Source: Hyphomicrobiales bacterium
GTDB lineage: Bacteria; Pseudomonadota; Alphaproteobacteria; Rhizobiales; Rhizobiaceae
Assembly: GCA_900472485.1 (NCBI GenBank)
Contig: UCII01000011.1
Span: 310,001-374,000, forward strand
Length of the DNA stretch: 64,000 nucleotides
Reading direction: 5' to 3'
Below, one piece after another: positions 46,579 to 56,281 of this stretch. A program made the translations under genes and the position numbers. The notes below the pieces were generated by a model. It made no database searches and had not been told where the DNA came from. It saw only the letters and a list, made by a program, of their open reading frames with translations. The stretch's first letter is position 1; each line of letters begins with the position of its first letter.

Positions 46579-48729
46579 ATGAACATTTTTCGCAGCAAGG
46601 AAGAAATGAGAAATGTCGTCCGTGAGGCCGACGCGGCGCGGGATTCGAGACTGTGGCAGAAAGCGGCCGACTTGTATGATGAGCATCTGCAGACCAATCC
46701 CGAGGACACGGGGATCTGGGTTCAGGCGGGAAACTGCCTCAAGGAGGCGGGTAACTACCGTGAGGCAGCCAAGCGCTACCAGAAGGCGCTCGAGCTCAGC
46801 CCGGATGATTCCGACATTCACCTGCAGCGCGGGCACCTGCTGAAGGTCATGGGTCGCACGGGCGAAGCAATCGAAAGCTACAAGCGCTCGGTAGAATGCA
46901 ACCCCGGCAACCACGATGCCGTCATAGAACTCGTGGCAGCGGGTGCCGCCGGTGATGTCTTTTCCGATTTCAGCGCCGAGAGCGAAAAAGCGGTGAAGAC
47001 CATCTGGCTCGATGTTACCGACCTCATGGAATATGCCCAGCACAACAAGAGCCTAAGTGGAATTCAACGCGTCGTTGCCAACCTCGTCCTTCATATCGAG
47101 TCCGGTATTTTCAAGGATTACCGCGTTATCCCGGTAATCCCCGAATATGATCGCCATCGTATTCTCGCCGCGAGCCCCGCGGCACTTGCAACGCTTGTTC
47201 GTCAGTTCGATGTCCCGATCGTCGATCGCAGCATGGTCGATAAGGCAATTGCCGCCGTGTTCGACGCCCGCTTCGAAGTTTGGCCCACGCAGGATGATAT
47301 ATTCGTCGTTGCGGGCGCTTTCTGGATCTATCCGCATTACGATGTCATGCGGAAGCTTCGTGAAAAGGGCATGCGCTTCTGCGTATTCATTCACGACCTC
47401 ATCCAGATCCGGAATCCGGAATATGTCCAGCAGGCCGCAGTCGACAAGTTTCAAAGACAGCTGATCGATGTATTGTCGGTTTGCGATTTCGTTCTGGCGA
47501 ATTCGGAGTTCGTCGCATCCGAAATCAGGGCCTATTTCAAGGAGCGTCTCAACTTCGAGCTGCCCGTCAAGGCAATTCCGCTTGCTACGGAGCTGCGGAA
47601 GACACAGAAGAAGAGCAGGATCCTTAATACCAACATCCTCGGCATGGCAGAGGAGGAATATGTCCTCTGTGTTGCAACGATCGAGGTTCGCAAGAATCAT
47701 ATGTACCAGATCCGCATCTGGGAACGCCTGATCCGAGAACTGGGGGAGAAGGCACCGAAACTCGTCTGGGTGGGCAAATGGGGTTGGCAGATCGACGAGT
47801 TGCGCCACCATCTGGCCACTCACGGCTATGTCGGGGACTGGCTCTACATCTTCAACGACATTTCGGATGACGAGCTGGAATATCTATACCGGCATTCTCT
47901 GTTTACGACCTATACAAGCTTTGCCGAAGGCTTTGGCCTGCCCATTGGCGAGAGCCTGAACTACGGCAAGCCCTGCATCGCCTCCAACGCCACCTCGATG
48001 CCAGAGGTTGGGGGGCATTTCGTGCGTTACATCAATCCGTACAACGTCGAGGACGGCTATAACGTCTTTAAACAGGTCATTGTCGATCGCAGCAACCTGG
48101 CCGACTGGCAGCGCGATATTAAAGAGAATTTCGTGCCAAAATCATGGGATTCGTTCTGCTCCGAGCTGTTCTCGACGGCGATCGACATGAGCGTTGGTCT
48201 GGGAGACCAGCCTGGGCTTTTGAATTGCCGCCTGCCTCGCAACACGATCATCGAAGGTGGCGACAAGGCACTGTTGCGCATCGCTGCCGAAGGCCGGCGG
48301 ATCCTCACGTTTCGCGCGGCGCGGGACTCGGGCTGGTTCGCTATGGAGGATTGGGGCGTTTGGGCAAGCCAGCGCCGCTCGCGGCTTGTATTCGACAGCG
48401 AACTCGCCGAGGGCGGGAGCGTGCGCGTCTATCTTGAGGTGAAATGTCCGCCTCTCAGCGAGAATATCGCCGTTATTGCCGATGCCGGAGGAGAAACGTG
48501 CTCTTTCCAACTCGTCGATCGGTCGACCTATATTTCGTTCGAGGGCATCGTCGGGCCGCACGGGAGAGTTACGGTCAATCTGCTGACGCGGGGCAGATTT
48601 GGCGATACCGGCGATCGGTCATGCCATCTCGGGCTCTCAGCCGTTGCGTACTGCGATGGGGCGGACCCACTGGAACGAGTGGGTTTGTTGGAGAAAGTCA
48701 TGCTCCAATCGCAGCTAGGCCGAAACTGA
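46579..48729 (+). CDS. TPR repeat-containing glycosyltransferase (GT4 type)
   Basis: A 716-residue protein in three parts: three or four TPR repeats (about residues 15-125), a GT-B fold glycosyltransferase group 1 domain (about 140-540) and an extra beta-rich C-terminal part (about 560-700). The catalytic EX7E element is EGFGLPIGE. The opening NKSLSGIQRVVANLV is shared with rhizobial polysaccharide glycosyltransferases. No membrane helix, so it is cytoplasmic or peripheral. Its place after the Hint genes and before methyltransferases and capsule genes suggests building of a surface glycan. Donor and acceptor are unknown. Confidence 0.82.
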   Translation: MNIFRSKEEMRNVVREADAARDSRLWQKAADLYDEHLQTNPEDTGIWVQAGNCLKEAGNYREAAKRYQKALELSPDDSDIHLQRGHLLKVMGRTGEAIESYKRSVECNPGNHDAVIELVAAGAAGDVFSDFSAESEKAVKTIWLDVTDLMEYAQHNKSLSGIQRVVANLVLHIESGIFKDYRVIPVIPEYDRHRILAASPAALATLVRQFDVPIVDRSMVDKAIAAVFDARFEVWPTQDDIFVVAGAFWIYPHYDVMRKLREKGMRFCVFIHDLIQIRNPEYVQQAAVDKFQRQLIDVLSVCDFVLANSEFVASEIRAYFKERLNFELPVKAIPLATELRKTQKKSRILNTNILGMAEEEYVLCVATIEVRKNHMYQIRIWERLIRELGEKAPKLVWVGKWGWQIDELRHHLATHGYVGDWLYIFNDISDDELEYLYRHSLFTTYTSFAEGFGLPIGESLNYGKPCIASNATSMPEVGGHFVRYINPYNVEDGYNVFKQVIVDRSNLADWQRDIKENFVPKSWDSFCSELFSTAIDMSVGLGDQPGLLNCRLPRNTIIEGGDKALLRIAAEGRRILTFRAARDSGWFAMEDWGVWASQRRSRLVFDSELAEGGSVRVYLEVKCPPLSENIAVIADAGGETCSFQLVDRSTYISFEGIVGPHGRVTVNLLTRGRFGDTGDRSCHLGLSAVAYCDGADPLERVGLLEKVMLQSQLGRN

Positions 48730-48825
48730 TCGATGCCGTCCCGTTAGGCGGCTTGGGTCCGCTTCAATTCCGAAATTGATCAGTATCTCGATCTCAGAGA
48801 TTAATGCTGTGTATGGAGAGTTTTT

Positions 48826-49662
48826 ATGGGTGGAGACACAGAAACGTTCTATCAATTCCAGCTTCCGTCTTCTGTGGTTTGTCGACATGAGCACTTCCAT
48901 GAAGGTTGGTTCGAAAGATGGGCGAAGGCGATTGACCCCAACTGGAGTTATGAGCTGAAGCATCACAGAAAGCTCTGGGAATGGTGTGCAATAATACAGG
49001 CTCTCCAAGAGAGGAGGAAGCTCACTGAGGGCTCCAAGGGCCTCGGCTTCGCTGTCGGAACTGAGCCTCTATCCTCGCTTTTTGCCAGCCAAGGAGCAAC
49101 CATCGAGGCAACCGATCTTTTTGTCGGAGAGGAGGCCGATCACTGGACCGGAACCAATCAGCATGCGAGCGGTCTCGACGCTCTTTATAAAGATTATTTG
49201 CTAAGCAAAGAACTATTCCAACGCAGAGTATCTTTCCACCCGGCAGATATGCGGGATTTGTCGGGGTTCACTCCGGATAGTTACGACTTTATTTGGAGCT
49301 CTTGCTCGTTTGAGCATCTAGGGAATTTGGCGCTTGGAATTAACTTCGTAGAAGAATCGTCAAAATTGCTTCGAAAAGGCGGCGTTGCCGTTCATACAAC
49401 GGAGTTCAATTGCTTGTCTGACGAGATCACGATCGATAATGCAGTCGACGTGATTTATCGAGGTCAAGATCTGCGGCGTCTGAAGAAGACGCTGGAGGAA
49501 AATGGATTTGATGTTGCACCATTGGACTTAAGGCTAGGTGACGACGACGAAGATCGCTTGTTCGATTATCCGCCGTACGGAATGCATAATCGCGATCACA
49601 TCAAACTCTATATGCAAGGGTTTGTTGCTACATCCGTTCTTCTTATTATCACAAAAATATAA
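48826..49662 (+). CDS. Class I SAM-dependent methyltransferase-like protein
   Basis: A 278-residue protein with a methyltransferase-like fold: GLGFAVGTEPLSSLFASQG as the SAM-binding loop (about residues 72-90), TDLFVG at the end of strand 2, and DFIWSSCSFEHL (about 155) as motif IV. Glycan- or lipid-modifying methyltransferases often look like this. Start ATG at 48826; no strong ribosome site. Part of the plus-strand run with the TPR-glycosyltransferase. Confidence 0.75.
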   Translation: MGGDTETFYQFQLPSSVVCRHEHFHEGWFERWAKAIDPNWSYELKHHRKLWEWCAIIQALQERRKLTEGSKGLGFAVGTEPLSSLFASQGATIEATDLFVGEEADHWTGTNQHASGLDALYKDYLLSKELFQRRVSFHPADMRDLSGFTPDSYDFIWSSCSFEHLGNLALGINFVEESSKLLRKGGVAVHTTEFNCLSDEITIDNAVDVIYRGQDLRRLKKTLEENGFDVAPLDLRLGDDDEDRLFDYPPYGMHNRDHIKLYMQGFVATSVLLIITKI

Positions 49663-49714
49663 ACCCTACGGAATAGCGGCGGCGTCATCTCTATTGGTCA
49701 ATGGAGACTATAAA

Positions 49715-51609
49715 ATGCGAAACCGCGTCTATAGATATATCTTACCCGTAATTACATTTCTGCTGATTGCCACCGCAGCGCAGGCCGACAATGTGCAGAC
49801 AGCAACGAATACCGCTGCTCTGTCGGCGATGAGTGTGTCGGGTGGGCCTCCCGCTGTCATGCGTCTCGGCTATGCCGCGGCAGGTGATGCTCCGCCCCTT
49901 CTTTACATAGCATCATCTTCACCCTGCTCGATGAGTTCCGGTTCCGGCGATGGTGGTGCGCAAGTACCGAGTGCCGATGGGAAATGCTGGGTCGCTACAT
50001 TTCCGGCAGAAGGCGCAGATATTCGAGAATGGGGGCGAAAGCCGACGGATCTACCCTTGCTACATCCGCATTCAACGCCGCGTTTGCTGCCGGAAATATC
50101 TGTGTCCTCGTACCGCCCTCGACAAACGGATTTTATGTGGATGCTTTGACGATCCCCCAGGGCAGATGCTTACGAGGCTCCGCTACCGCGCCTGGAAATT
50201 ATAACGCGGGATATGCCGGCACGTCATGGATAAAATGCGTAGCTGTTGCTAACTCGACTTGCGTCCTGTCGGCTGCTTCCGATGGCTCTCATAGCCCCGG
50301 AATAATTGAGCGGATCACGATCGTCGGTTCGCCATCGGTGCCGAATTCCGGTGCGGTCGGTTATCAGATGACGGACGGCTACAACATAACCATCAGAGAT
50401 CTTAGTGTCTTTAACTTCGATACCTGCACGAAATGGGGTCCGACCATTGCTGGCATTGCGGCGCATGTCTACAACCTAAACCAAGGCCGATGCCGGACGC
50501 ATTATTCGGTCGTTGACGGTTTTCCCGAGGTCTATGTTTATGGCGGCCGCTGGGGGATGAATAATGCTGGGGATTTTACGAACTCTGACGATTTTGTTCT
50601 GTTCACGCGGACGACGGTTGTCGGTGCTGGTGGCGGCCCAAATACGGTCATTCTAGACGGCATTCAGTTAAATCCGGGCGTGGGTGGCGTCGGCTGCGCC
50701 TTCAAATGGGGCGGATATACAGGCTCCGGCGGCGCGCAACAAGTTTTCAAGATCACGAACTCGCATGTCGAATATCACACCTACACGGGATCGAACGCGA
50801 AGGGCTTTTTCTGCTCCGATAATACAGTTCCCACCATTCGTGCGCTTTGGATTGACAATGTCGATGGTGATAACGGCTTGACCGGGGGACTCTTCAATTT
50901 CAACTCAGCGACCGCATTGCAAGAATTCCATATGAAGGACACCACATGGAACTGCAGCGGGACAAGCATCGATTTCTCTGCATCGACCAGTTATGGTGAG
51001 GCAAATTTCTTCACGCATAACACTTGGTGCGGAACGGTCTCGTGGGCCGGAGGATCGAGCACATCGCTTTTCCTCAATCAAAACACGGACATCGGCAAAC
51101 TCACGCTGAGTGGGACGTGGGGCAATCTGGTCAACTCCGACAACATGGTAGGCGGACTAGCAGACACTGCGACGGGGAACATCAGTGCATCCGGTTTTGG
51201 GCAAATTGCCTGGACTCCCGTCGTGAAGTTTGGCGGAAGCGGCGGCAGTAGCACGGGCTGGACCTATACATCGAGCGGATTTGCGGCGAGGTTGCCAAAC
51301 GGCGGCTTCAAGTTGCATGGCGAGATCACCTTCTCAGCAAAAGCAGGAGGCGCGGCGACGGGGAGCTTCAATGTGTCCGGCTCCCCATATCTGTGCAGCA
51401 CCTCCGGCGTAGGAGATCCAGGTGGCGGCACGCCGATGGTCCTGCTCAACATGTCTGGGCTGGTGAGCAGTGTACAGGCGCAGATGCTCTCGGACTCGAC
51501 CGTCGTCTTGACCCAGTATGCAAGCGTTGGTCAAGTTGTCCTAACTGATGCCAATTTCACCACAAGCTCTCAAATTCAGTTCGACGTTGAGTGCAATAAA
51601 GCTCAGTAG
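49715..51609 (+). pseudogene. Secreted beta-helix (pectate-lyase-like) protein, frameshifted
   Basis: Two overlapping frames make one protein of about 630 residues. Frame 1 starts at 49715 with a signal peptide (cleavage near residue 25, AAQADN) and reaches DIREWG. The second frame then continues with AKADGSTLATSAFNAAFAAG to a stop at 51609. Joined, they give the pectate-lyase-superfamily start (EWGAKADG..T), followed by a right-handed beta-helix with GGSG/N-rich turns. The break is at a run of five G (50031-50035); a sixth G would restore the frame. Unrepaired, frame 1 stops at 50149. It could be a decayed gene, a phase-variable one or a sequencing error. A polysaccharide-binding or degrading role is inferred. 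Confidence 0.75.
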
Positions 51610-51630
51610 CCGGTGTGAATGCTGCAGGCT

Positions 51631-51672
51631 ATTGCATTTTTACTGATCGCCACCGCAGCGCAAGCCGACAAC
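51631..51672 (+). repeat. Imperfect copy of the signal-peptide coding segment at 49751-49792
   Basis: About 42 bases match the signal-peptide region of the beta-helix gene with few mismatches, encoding the same FLLIATAAQADN. It lies just after that gene and before the next methyltransferase, in frame with it but upstream of its likely start. Probably a duplication remnant. Confidence 0.65.
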
Positions 51673-51726
51673 GAACAACGGCGGTCGCCGCTTGTGTGCC
51701 AAGGAATCAACTTAAGGACGAAAGAG

Positions 51727-52671
51727 ATGCCAATTTCTAAGGACGACGTGAGCTATGGCTATCGCTATCTCTTAGGCAGGTTGCCAGAAAACAACGATGT
51801 TATAGAAATTTATCGCCAGGCATTCGAAGATGTTGAATTATTCCGTCAGCATCTGATGGAATCTCCCGAGTATAAATTCAAGAATCCGGTGGCGGTCACT
51901 AAATCTTTCCTGGCCCATACTCCGCCCTCCGATATTGAAACCATCATGGACGATCCCACTCTTAAACAGGTGGTATCCAAGACGGCGTCCTATTGGTCAG
52001 AAATTGGTGCTCAGGCGCCACATTGGTCTGTATTGTCTTTGGATAAATATGCGCCGGATCTGTTAGAACAAAATCTGGCTGAATTTTATGAAAGCGGTGT
52101 CGGAGATTTGTACCTGGTTCGCGACCTGCTCCGTAGAATGAACCGATCGCCAAATGACTTCAAAACTATCCTTGAATTTGGTTGTGGGGTCGGGCGTGCG
52201 ACGGCTGCGCTGGCTACGGCCTTCAAGCATGTTATCGCGCTGGATATCTCAGCCCCTCATATTGAATTGGCGAAAAAGCATGTTGCATCTTCGGGCGCCA
52301 ATAATGTCGAGTTTATCCAAGTCACATCTGAGAACGTCATGCCAGGGCGCGGCTTCGATCTTTGGTATTCCCGGCTGGTGCTGCAACATAATCCGCCGCC
52401 GGTTACACTGTCTGTCCTAGAGAAGGCGTTTTCCGGATTGCCGCCTCACGGAGTCGCGATCGTACACGTCAGGACACATCAGGATGGCTACTACTTCAAA
52501 GCAGCAGACTATCTCAAGGGTGGTTCCAAACTCGATATGGAGATGCACTCTACGCCGCAAAATTCCATCCTCGAGCTGGCCGATAGAACTGGCTGCCGGT
52601 TATTCGAGTTGCACGAAGAGCCTGGCCATATCGACAATGTTACCACCATCTTTGTTTTCGTGAAGAAATAA
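51727..52671 (+). CDS. SAM-dependent methyltransferase with DUF4214-like N-terminal module
   Basis: A 314-residue protein. Residues about 5-50 resemble a DUF4214-type module (YRYLLGRLPE.., SPEYK). The methyltransferase domain follows at about 130-300: ILEFGCGVGRATAAL (motif I), VIALDIS and FDLWYSRLVLQHN. The ATG at 51727 is chosen for AAGGA upstream and for the module start; an earlier start at 51619 would add a signal-peptide-like remnant to a cytoplasmic enzyme. Probably modifies a glycan, lipid or sugar nucleotide. Confidence 0.78.
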   Translation: MPISKDDVSYGYRYLLGRLPENNDVIEIYRQAFEDVELFRQHLMESPEYKFKNPVAVTKSFLAHTPPSDIETIMDDPTLKQVVSKTASYWSEIGAQAPHWSVLSLDKYAPDLLEQNLAEFYESGVGDLYLVRDLLRRMNRSPNDFKTILEFGCGVGRATAALATAFKHVIALDISAPHIELAKKHVASSGANNVEFIQVTSENVMPGRGFDLWYSRLVLQHNPPPVTLSVLEKAFSGLPPHGVAIVHVRTHQDGYYFKAADYLKGGSKLDMEMHSTPQNSILELADRTGCRLFELHEEPGHIDNVTTIFVFVKK

Positions 52672-52815
52672 CTCCAGCAGTTAGAGCATACGCGTACGCC
52701 GAAGGCCGCCTTGAGAAGTGTGCGGCAAAGTAGCTGACTGTGAGTATGGACATCTATACGCAATTCCGGACGGAAAACCGCCATACACTTTCCTGGAGTT
52801 GCTGCAAGACTTGGA

Positions 52816-53916
52816 TCAGAAAAACGCCGGATTGCGCCATACCTGATCACCATCCGCAACAAGCATCGGATCTCCGTGCGAATCGTCCCTCATCTTTGCG
52901 GCAACGATGCCTTCGCAGACCCAGCCATGCTTGGGAAACAAGCTGATGAGGCGCCGATCCAAGTCAGCGGAATGCGTACCAATGAATACGCGCTTCACCT
53001 GCTTCGTCACCACATCGATATGGTGTTCAAAGAGGTCGCCCTCGGCACCTTGAATATCGCAATGGATGAGATCAATGGTTCCTTTGCCGTTCAGGATCGT
53101 TGCGAGACTATAACATGTGACCTCTTCAATTTCCGCGACAAGGCCGCCATGGTGCCTCACGAATGTCCCGAACGCATCGCCATCATTGCCCTCGCCAGAA
53201 AAAGCAGCGGCGGCGCCATAGACATGCCCGGCCTGTGCTGCTCGAGGGAATCTGGCTATCCCGTCTTCAACGCCGATGACCCCATGGATAACGTCGGCAT
53301 CGCTATCCGAGATGGAGTTTTCACGAAACGAATGGTGAATATAATCGATATGACCGCGATCCCCTTCGATCGGGATCACGTGAGCGCTTAAGCCTTTCTG
53401 TTTGGCGGCCGCATAGCCGATTGCCGACCAAGGTGCCCATCCGGCGCCGAGCTCGATCATGCTGAATCGCTCCCGAGCGTCGAGAACTGAACGCAATACC
53501 GCGATCCATTCCAAGGCGGCCCCATGAAAATTACCGGGAAACGGAAATGATTCAACCAGTCCCGAATGGCTTGCAAGACCGACATGGTTCACGTTGGAAA
53601 CGCAACCGAGAAAGTTGGTCACAAAGCCTGCTCGGCCCGGACCCTCATACTTTCTGAATTGCCGAAATACATCCATTGCCTCTCTTCTGGAGGAACCATA
53701 TGTGTGAATGTATCCATGTATGGTCTTAAATTCATCAGAACCACTGATTTGCCGTATAAGATCTTCATATGAAATTGAGTTCTTCTCCAGCAAATCGAGA
53801 TAAGAACTCATGCCGTTCTTGTCAGGATCTCTTCCTAGAAGGCCTCTATATGCCGCGATGATGACGTCCTTTGCATTGCTTGTTTTCGATTGCTCTTCGA
53901 TCACAATGTGCTCCAT
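52816..53916 (-). CDS. FkbM-family-like methyltransferase with DUF4214-like N-terminal module
   Basis: A 366-residue protein. An N-terminal DUF4214-type segment (about residues 16-66, YRGLLGRDPDKNG..SDEF) is followed by a methyltransferase domain (about 140-350) with MIELGAGWAPWS as the SAM loop and DLIHCDIQGAEGDLF as the FkbM-type motif. Monocistronic on the minus strand, convergent with the preceding methyltransferase and upstream-facing to the KpsE-like gene. FkbM-type enzymes methylate sugar hydroxyls; the target here is presumably the capsular or another surface glycan. Confidence 0.8.
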   Translation of the reverse strand: MEHIVIEEQSKTSNAKDVIIAAYRGLLGRDPDKNGMSSYLDLLEKNSISYEDLIRQISGSDEFKTIHGYIHTYGSSRREAMDVFRQFRKYEGPGRAGFVTNFLGCVSNVNHVGLASHSGLVESFPFPGNFHGAALEWIAVLRSVLDARERFSMIELGAGWAPWSAIGYAAAKQKGLSAHVIPIEGDRGHIDYIHHSFRENSISDSDADVIHGVIGVEDGIARFPRAAQAGHVYGAAAAFSGEGNDGDAFGTFVRHHGGLVAEIEEVTCYSLATILNGKGTIDLIHCDIQGAEGDLFEHHIDVVTKQVKRVFIGTHSADLDRRLISLFPKHGWVCEGIVAAKMRDDSHGDPMLVADGDQVWRNPAFF

Positions 53917-54059
53917 TTCCGTTTCTATGTGATAGTGAACTTCAATAAATGCATGGGTTGCAAAAGCGATGCGGCACGCCTAACTGCGATTAGACAACCC
54001 TCTCAGAGGCACTAATATCGAGGTCGGCATATTCGGGTTCGATCATAGCTCCGGCAAGG

Positions 54060-55271
54060 TCAGCCGCTTTCATGATCCCTGAAGGCGGTGACCATGAGCC
54101 AGCCCAGCAGATAGCAAAGGCTCAAGGACAGGAAAACGACCGTAACGTTCTTCAGCGCATAAGGCATTTCTGCCTCGTCGGGCATCTGCGGTGGAACGAC
54201 GACCTCAAGATAGAGCTGTTGGCGGCGGGCATCGGCTCGGGCCGCTTCAAGCGCATCGAGGGCGGCAACGAGCGCCTTGTTGGAAAACTCCCGCATCAGC
54301 ACGAGGCTTTCGTAATCCGCAATTCTGGGCGCGACAGATTTGTCGGATCCGACCATTTTTGCTCGCTCATTCTCGATCTGCTGCTCCAGTGCCGCGACCT
54401 GGCTCGTCAGAAAGGGAATGGAGTTACTGTCCGGCGCAGTCTTGCGCGTTTCTGCAAGGCGTGCCCGCGTATTGGCGAGAGCGGACGTCAGATTGCTGAT
54501 GAGATCGATCATCGACATGGAACTGGCATTCGGATCGACCATCAGCTCCTTGTTTCTGAAGTTTGTTATGTTTCGTTGGGCATCTATGACCCGCTGCTGC
54601 GCCTGCTGCACCTCACCATCGGCAAAGCGCACCGCATCGCCGCGGGCGCGATTGTTGAGCCGGTCGAGAAGATCGCCGCCAAGTGCCAGCAATGAGGCGT
54701 TCATGTCCGCGGCATCCTGCGCGTGAAAGGCTGTCGTCCGCAGGACGGTGATGCCTGTGGTATCGTTGTGAATGACGGACACCCGGCTCGAATAATAATT
54801 AAAGAGCTGTTCCTCGCTGTTGTTTTCCCAGAAGCGGGGAAAGCGCGTCAGCCAGTCCGCCTGCGGGCTAGCGAAAATAGCGCGCACGGGAAGCTTTTCG
54901 GCAAGTTCCTTCAGTGCCTGGCGGGAGCGGATATATTCCTGCACGGAAAAAGTATCGTCCTGCGAGCGCGTTATCCCGCTGTTCTGCAGCAGAGAGCCGA
55001 AGACATTGGAGGATGGCGGCGCGGCCATGCGGACGACGAAAGAGGATTCGGACACATAGATCGGAGCGGCGATGAATGCGTAATAGGCGCTGACTGCCAG
55101 GGTAGGGGCAATAACCGCTAGCAGATAAACGCTTAGACGACCGAAACGCTTGCGACGCTTTCGGGCTTTTGCAGGTCCGGCAACCGAAGTTGCAATCATG
55201 CGGCGGAAAGGCTGCGGCCGCTGCTCTGCATCGACTTTCTTGCTTTGGGTCTCGGAGTTGATCAGAGCCAT
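54060..55271 (-). CDS. Capsule polysaccharide export inner-membrane protein, KpsE/RkpR-like (copy 1)
   Basis: A 403-residue polysaccharide co-polymerase-type protein. A basic cytoplasmic N-terminus precedes membrane helix 1 (about residues 45-65); a periplasmic part contains long coiled coils (about 185-330), and helix 2 lies near the C-terminus (about 375-395). Layout and length match KpsE/RkpR. The ATG at 55271 fits an AAGGG site; one at 55277 is too close. Divergent from the KpsM-like permease. Paralogous to the protein at 61505-62710 along its whole length. Confidence 0.85.
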   Translation of the reverse strand: MALINSETQSKKVDAEQRPQPFRRMIATSVAGPAKARKRRKRFGRLSVYLLAVIAPTLAVSAYYAFIAAPIYVSESSFVVRMAAPPSSNVFGSLLQNSGITRSQDDTFSVQEYIRSRQALKELAEKLPVRAIFASPQADWLTRFPRFWENNSEEQLFNYYSSRVSVIHNDTTGITVLRTTAFHAQDAADMNASLLALGGDLLDRLNNRARGDAVRFADGEVQQAQQRVIDAQRNITNFRNKELMVDPNASSMSMIDLISNLTSALANTRARLAETRKTAPDSNSIPFLTSQVAALEQQIENERAKMVGSDKSVAPRIADYESLVLMREFSNKALVAALDALEAARADARRQQLYLEVVVPPQMPDEAEMPYALKNVTVVFLSLSLCYLLGWLMVTAFRDHESG

Positions 55272-55435
55272 GATCATGCCCTTTCTGGTGATCGTCTGCC
55301 GTTGCAGATCTGCGAGCGGACGCCATGGACGCTAATTGTCCAAGCCCGGCGCAATGAAGATTGAGCGGTTGCCCTTCGCCGGTATCGTTGACCGACCGTC
55401 TGATGGAGATGGGATAGCGACCAGGAGGGCTTCGG

Positions 55436-56245
55436 GTGCATCAGGTCTCGGCAAACGCGCGCGGGGGTTCGCAGTTCATTACCGGATTGAAGATTCAGGG
55501 GCGCGTCCTTGGCGCGCTGATCATGCGCGAAATGCTCATACGCTACGGGCGGGAAAACATCGGCTTCCTGTGGCTTGCGCTGGAACCGATGATCCTGACT
55601 ACGGGTGTCATGATCATGTGGACGCTGCTCAATCACGAGGCGCACGGATTGACGGTGGCGGCTTTCGTTTTGAGCGGTTACATGCCGCTGACGCTCTGGC
55701 GCCACATAACCGGTCACGCAGTTTCTTGTCTGCGCCAGAATATGCCCTTGATGTATCATCGCCAGATCCGCCTGGCTGACGCCATAATTGCCCGTGCACT
55801 TCTGGAGACCGCCGGCACGACCGCCGCTCTCATCCTCGTCTACACGGTTGCGCGTTTGGCAAACATCATTCCGCCCTATCAGAATCTCGGTCTGCTCCTG
55901 GCGGGCTGGCTGTTCATGGCCTGGCTCTCTTTCGGGGTGGCGCTCATCTTTGCCGCCGGTTCGGAACGGTTCGAGTTTGTTGAGAAGCTGGTGCCGCCAT
56001 TTCAATATCTCACATTGCCGATCTGTGGCATGTTCTTCATGGTGGCCTGGCTTCCCAGTGGCGCCCAGAAGCTGGCGCTCTATGTCCCTCTCGTTCATTG
56101 CTTCGAGCTTTTTCGCGCCGGTGTCTTCGGCGATTCCGTGCAAACCTTCTATGATATTGATTACCTTGCGAAGTGCTGCCTGTTTACAACGGCTGTCGGG
56201 CTCTTCCTGATCAACGTGGCACGCAATCACATCAAGTTCGAATGA
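55436..56245 (+). CDS. Capsule polysaccharide ABC-2 transporter permease, KpsM/RkpT-like
   Basis: A 269-residue permease with six membrane segments of the ABC-2 polysaccharide exporter type. The family start LIMREMLIRYGRENIGFLW is present at about residues 29-47. GTG start at 55436 with AGGAGG seven bases upstream. It should pair with the KpsT-like ATPase at 62707-63441, more than 6 kb away, to carry capsular polysaccharide across the inner membrane. It is divergent from KpsE copy 1. Confidence 0.87.
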   Translation: MHQVSANARGGSQFITGLKIQGRVLGALIMREMLIRYGRENIGFLWLALEPMILTTGVMIMWTLLNHEAHGLTVAAFVLSGYMPLTLWRHITGHAVSCLRQNMPLMYHRQIRLADAIIARALLETAGTTAALILVYTVARLANIIPPYQNLGLLLAGWLFMAWLSFGVALIFAAGSERFEFVEKLVPPFQYLTLPICGMFFMVAWLPSGAQKLALYVPLVHCFELFRAGVFGDSVQTFYDIDYLAKCCLFTTAVGLFLINVARNHIKFE

Positions 56246-56281
56246 CGCTGCGGCGGGCGCGCTAACGTTTGGCATAGTTTG

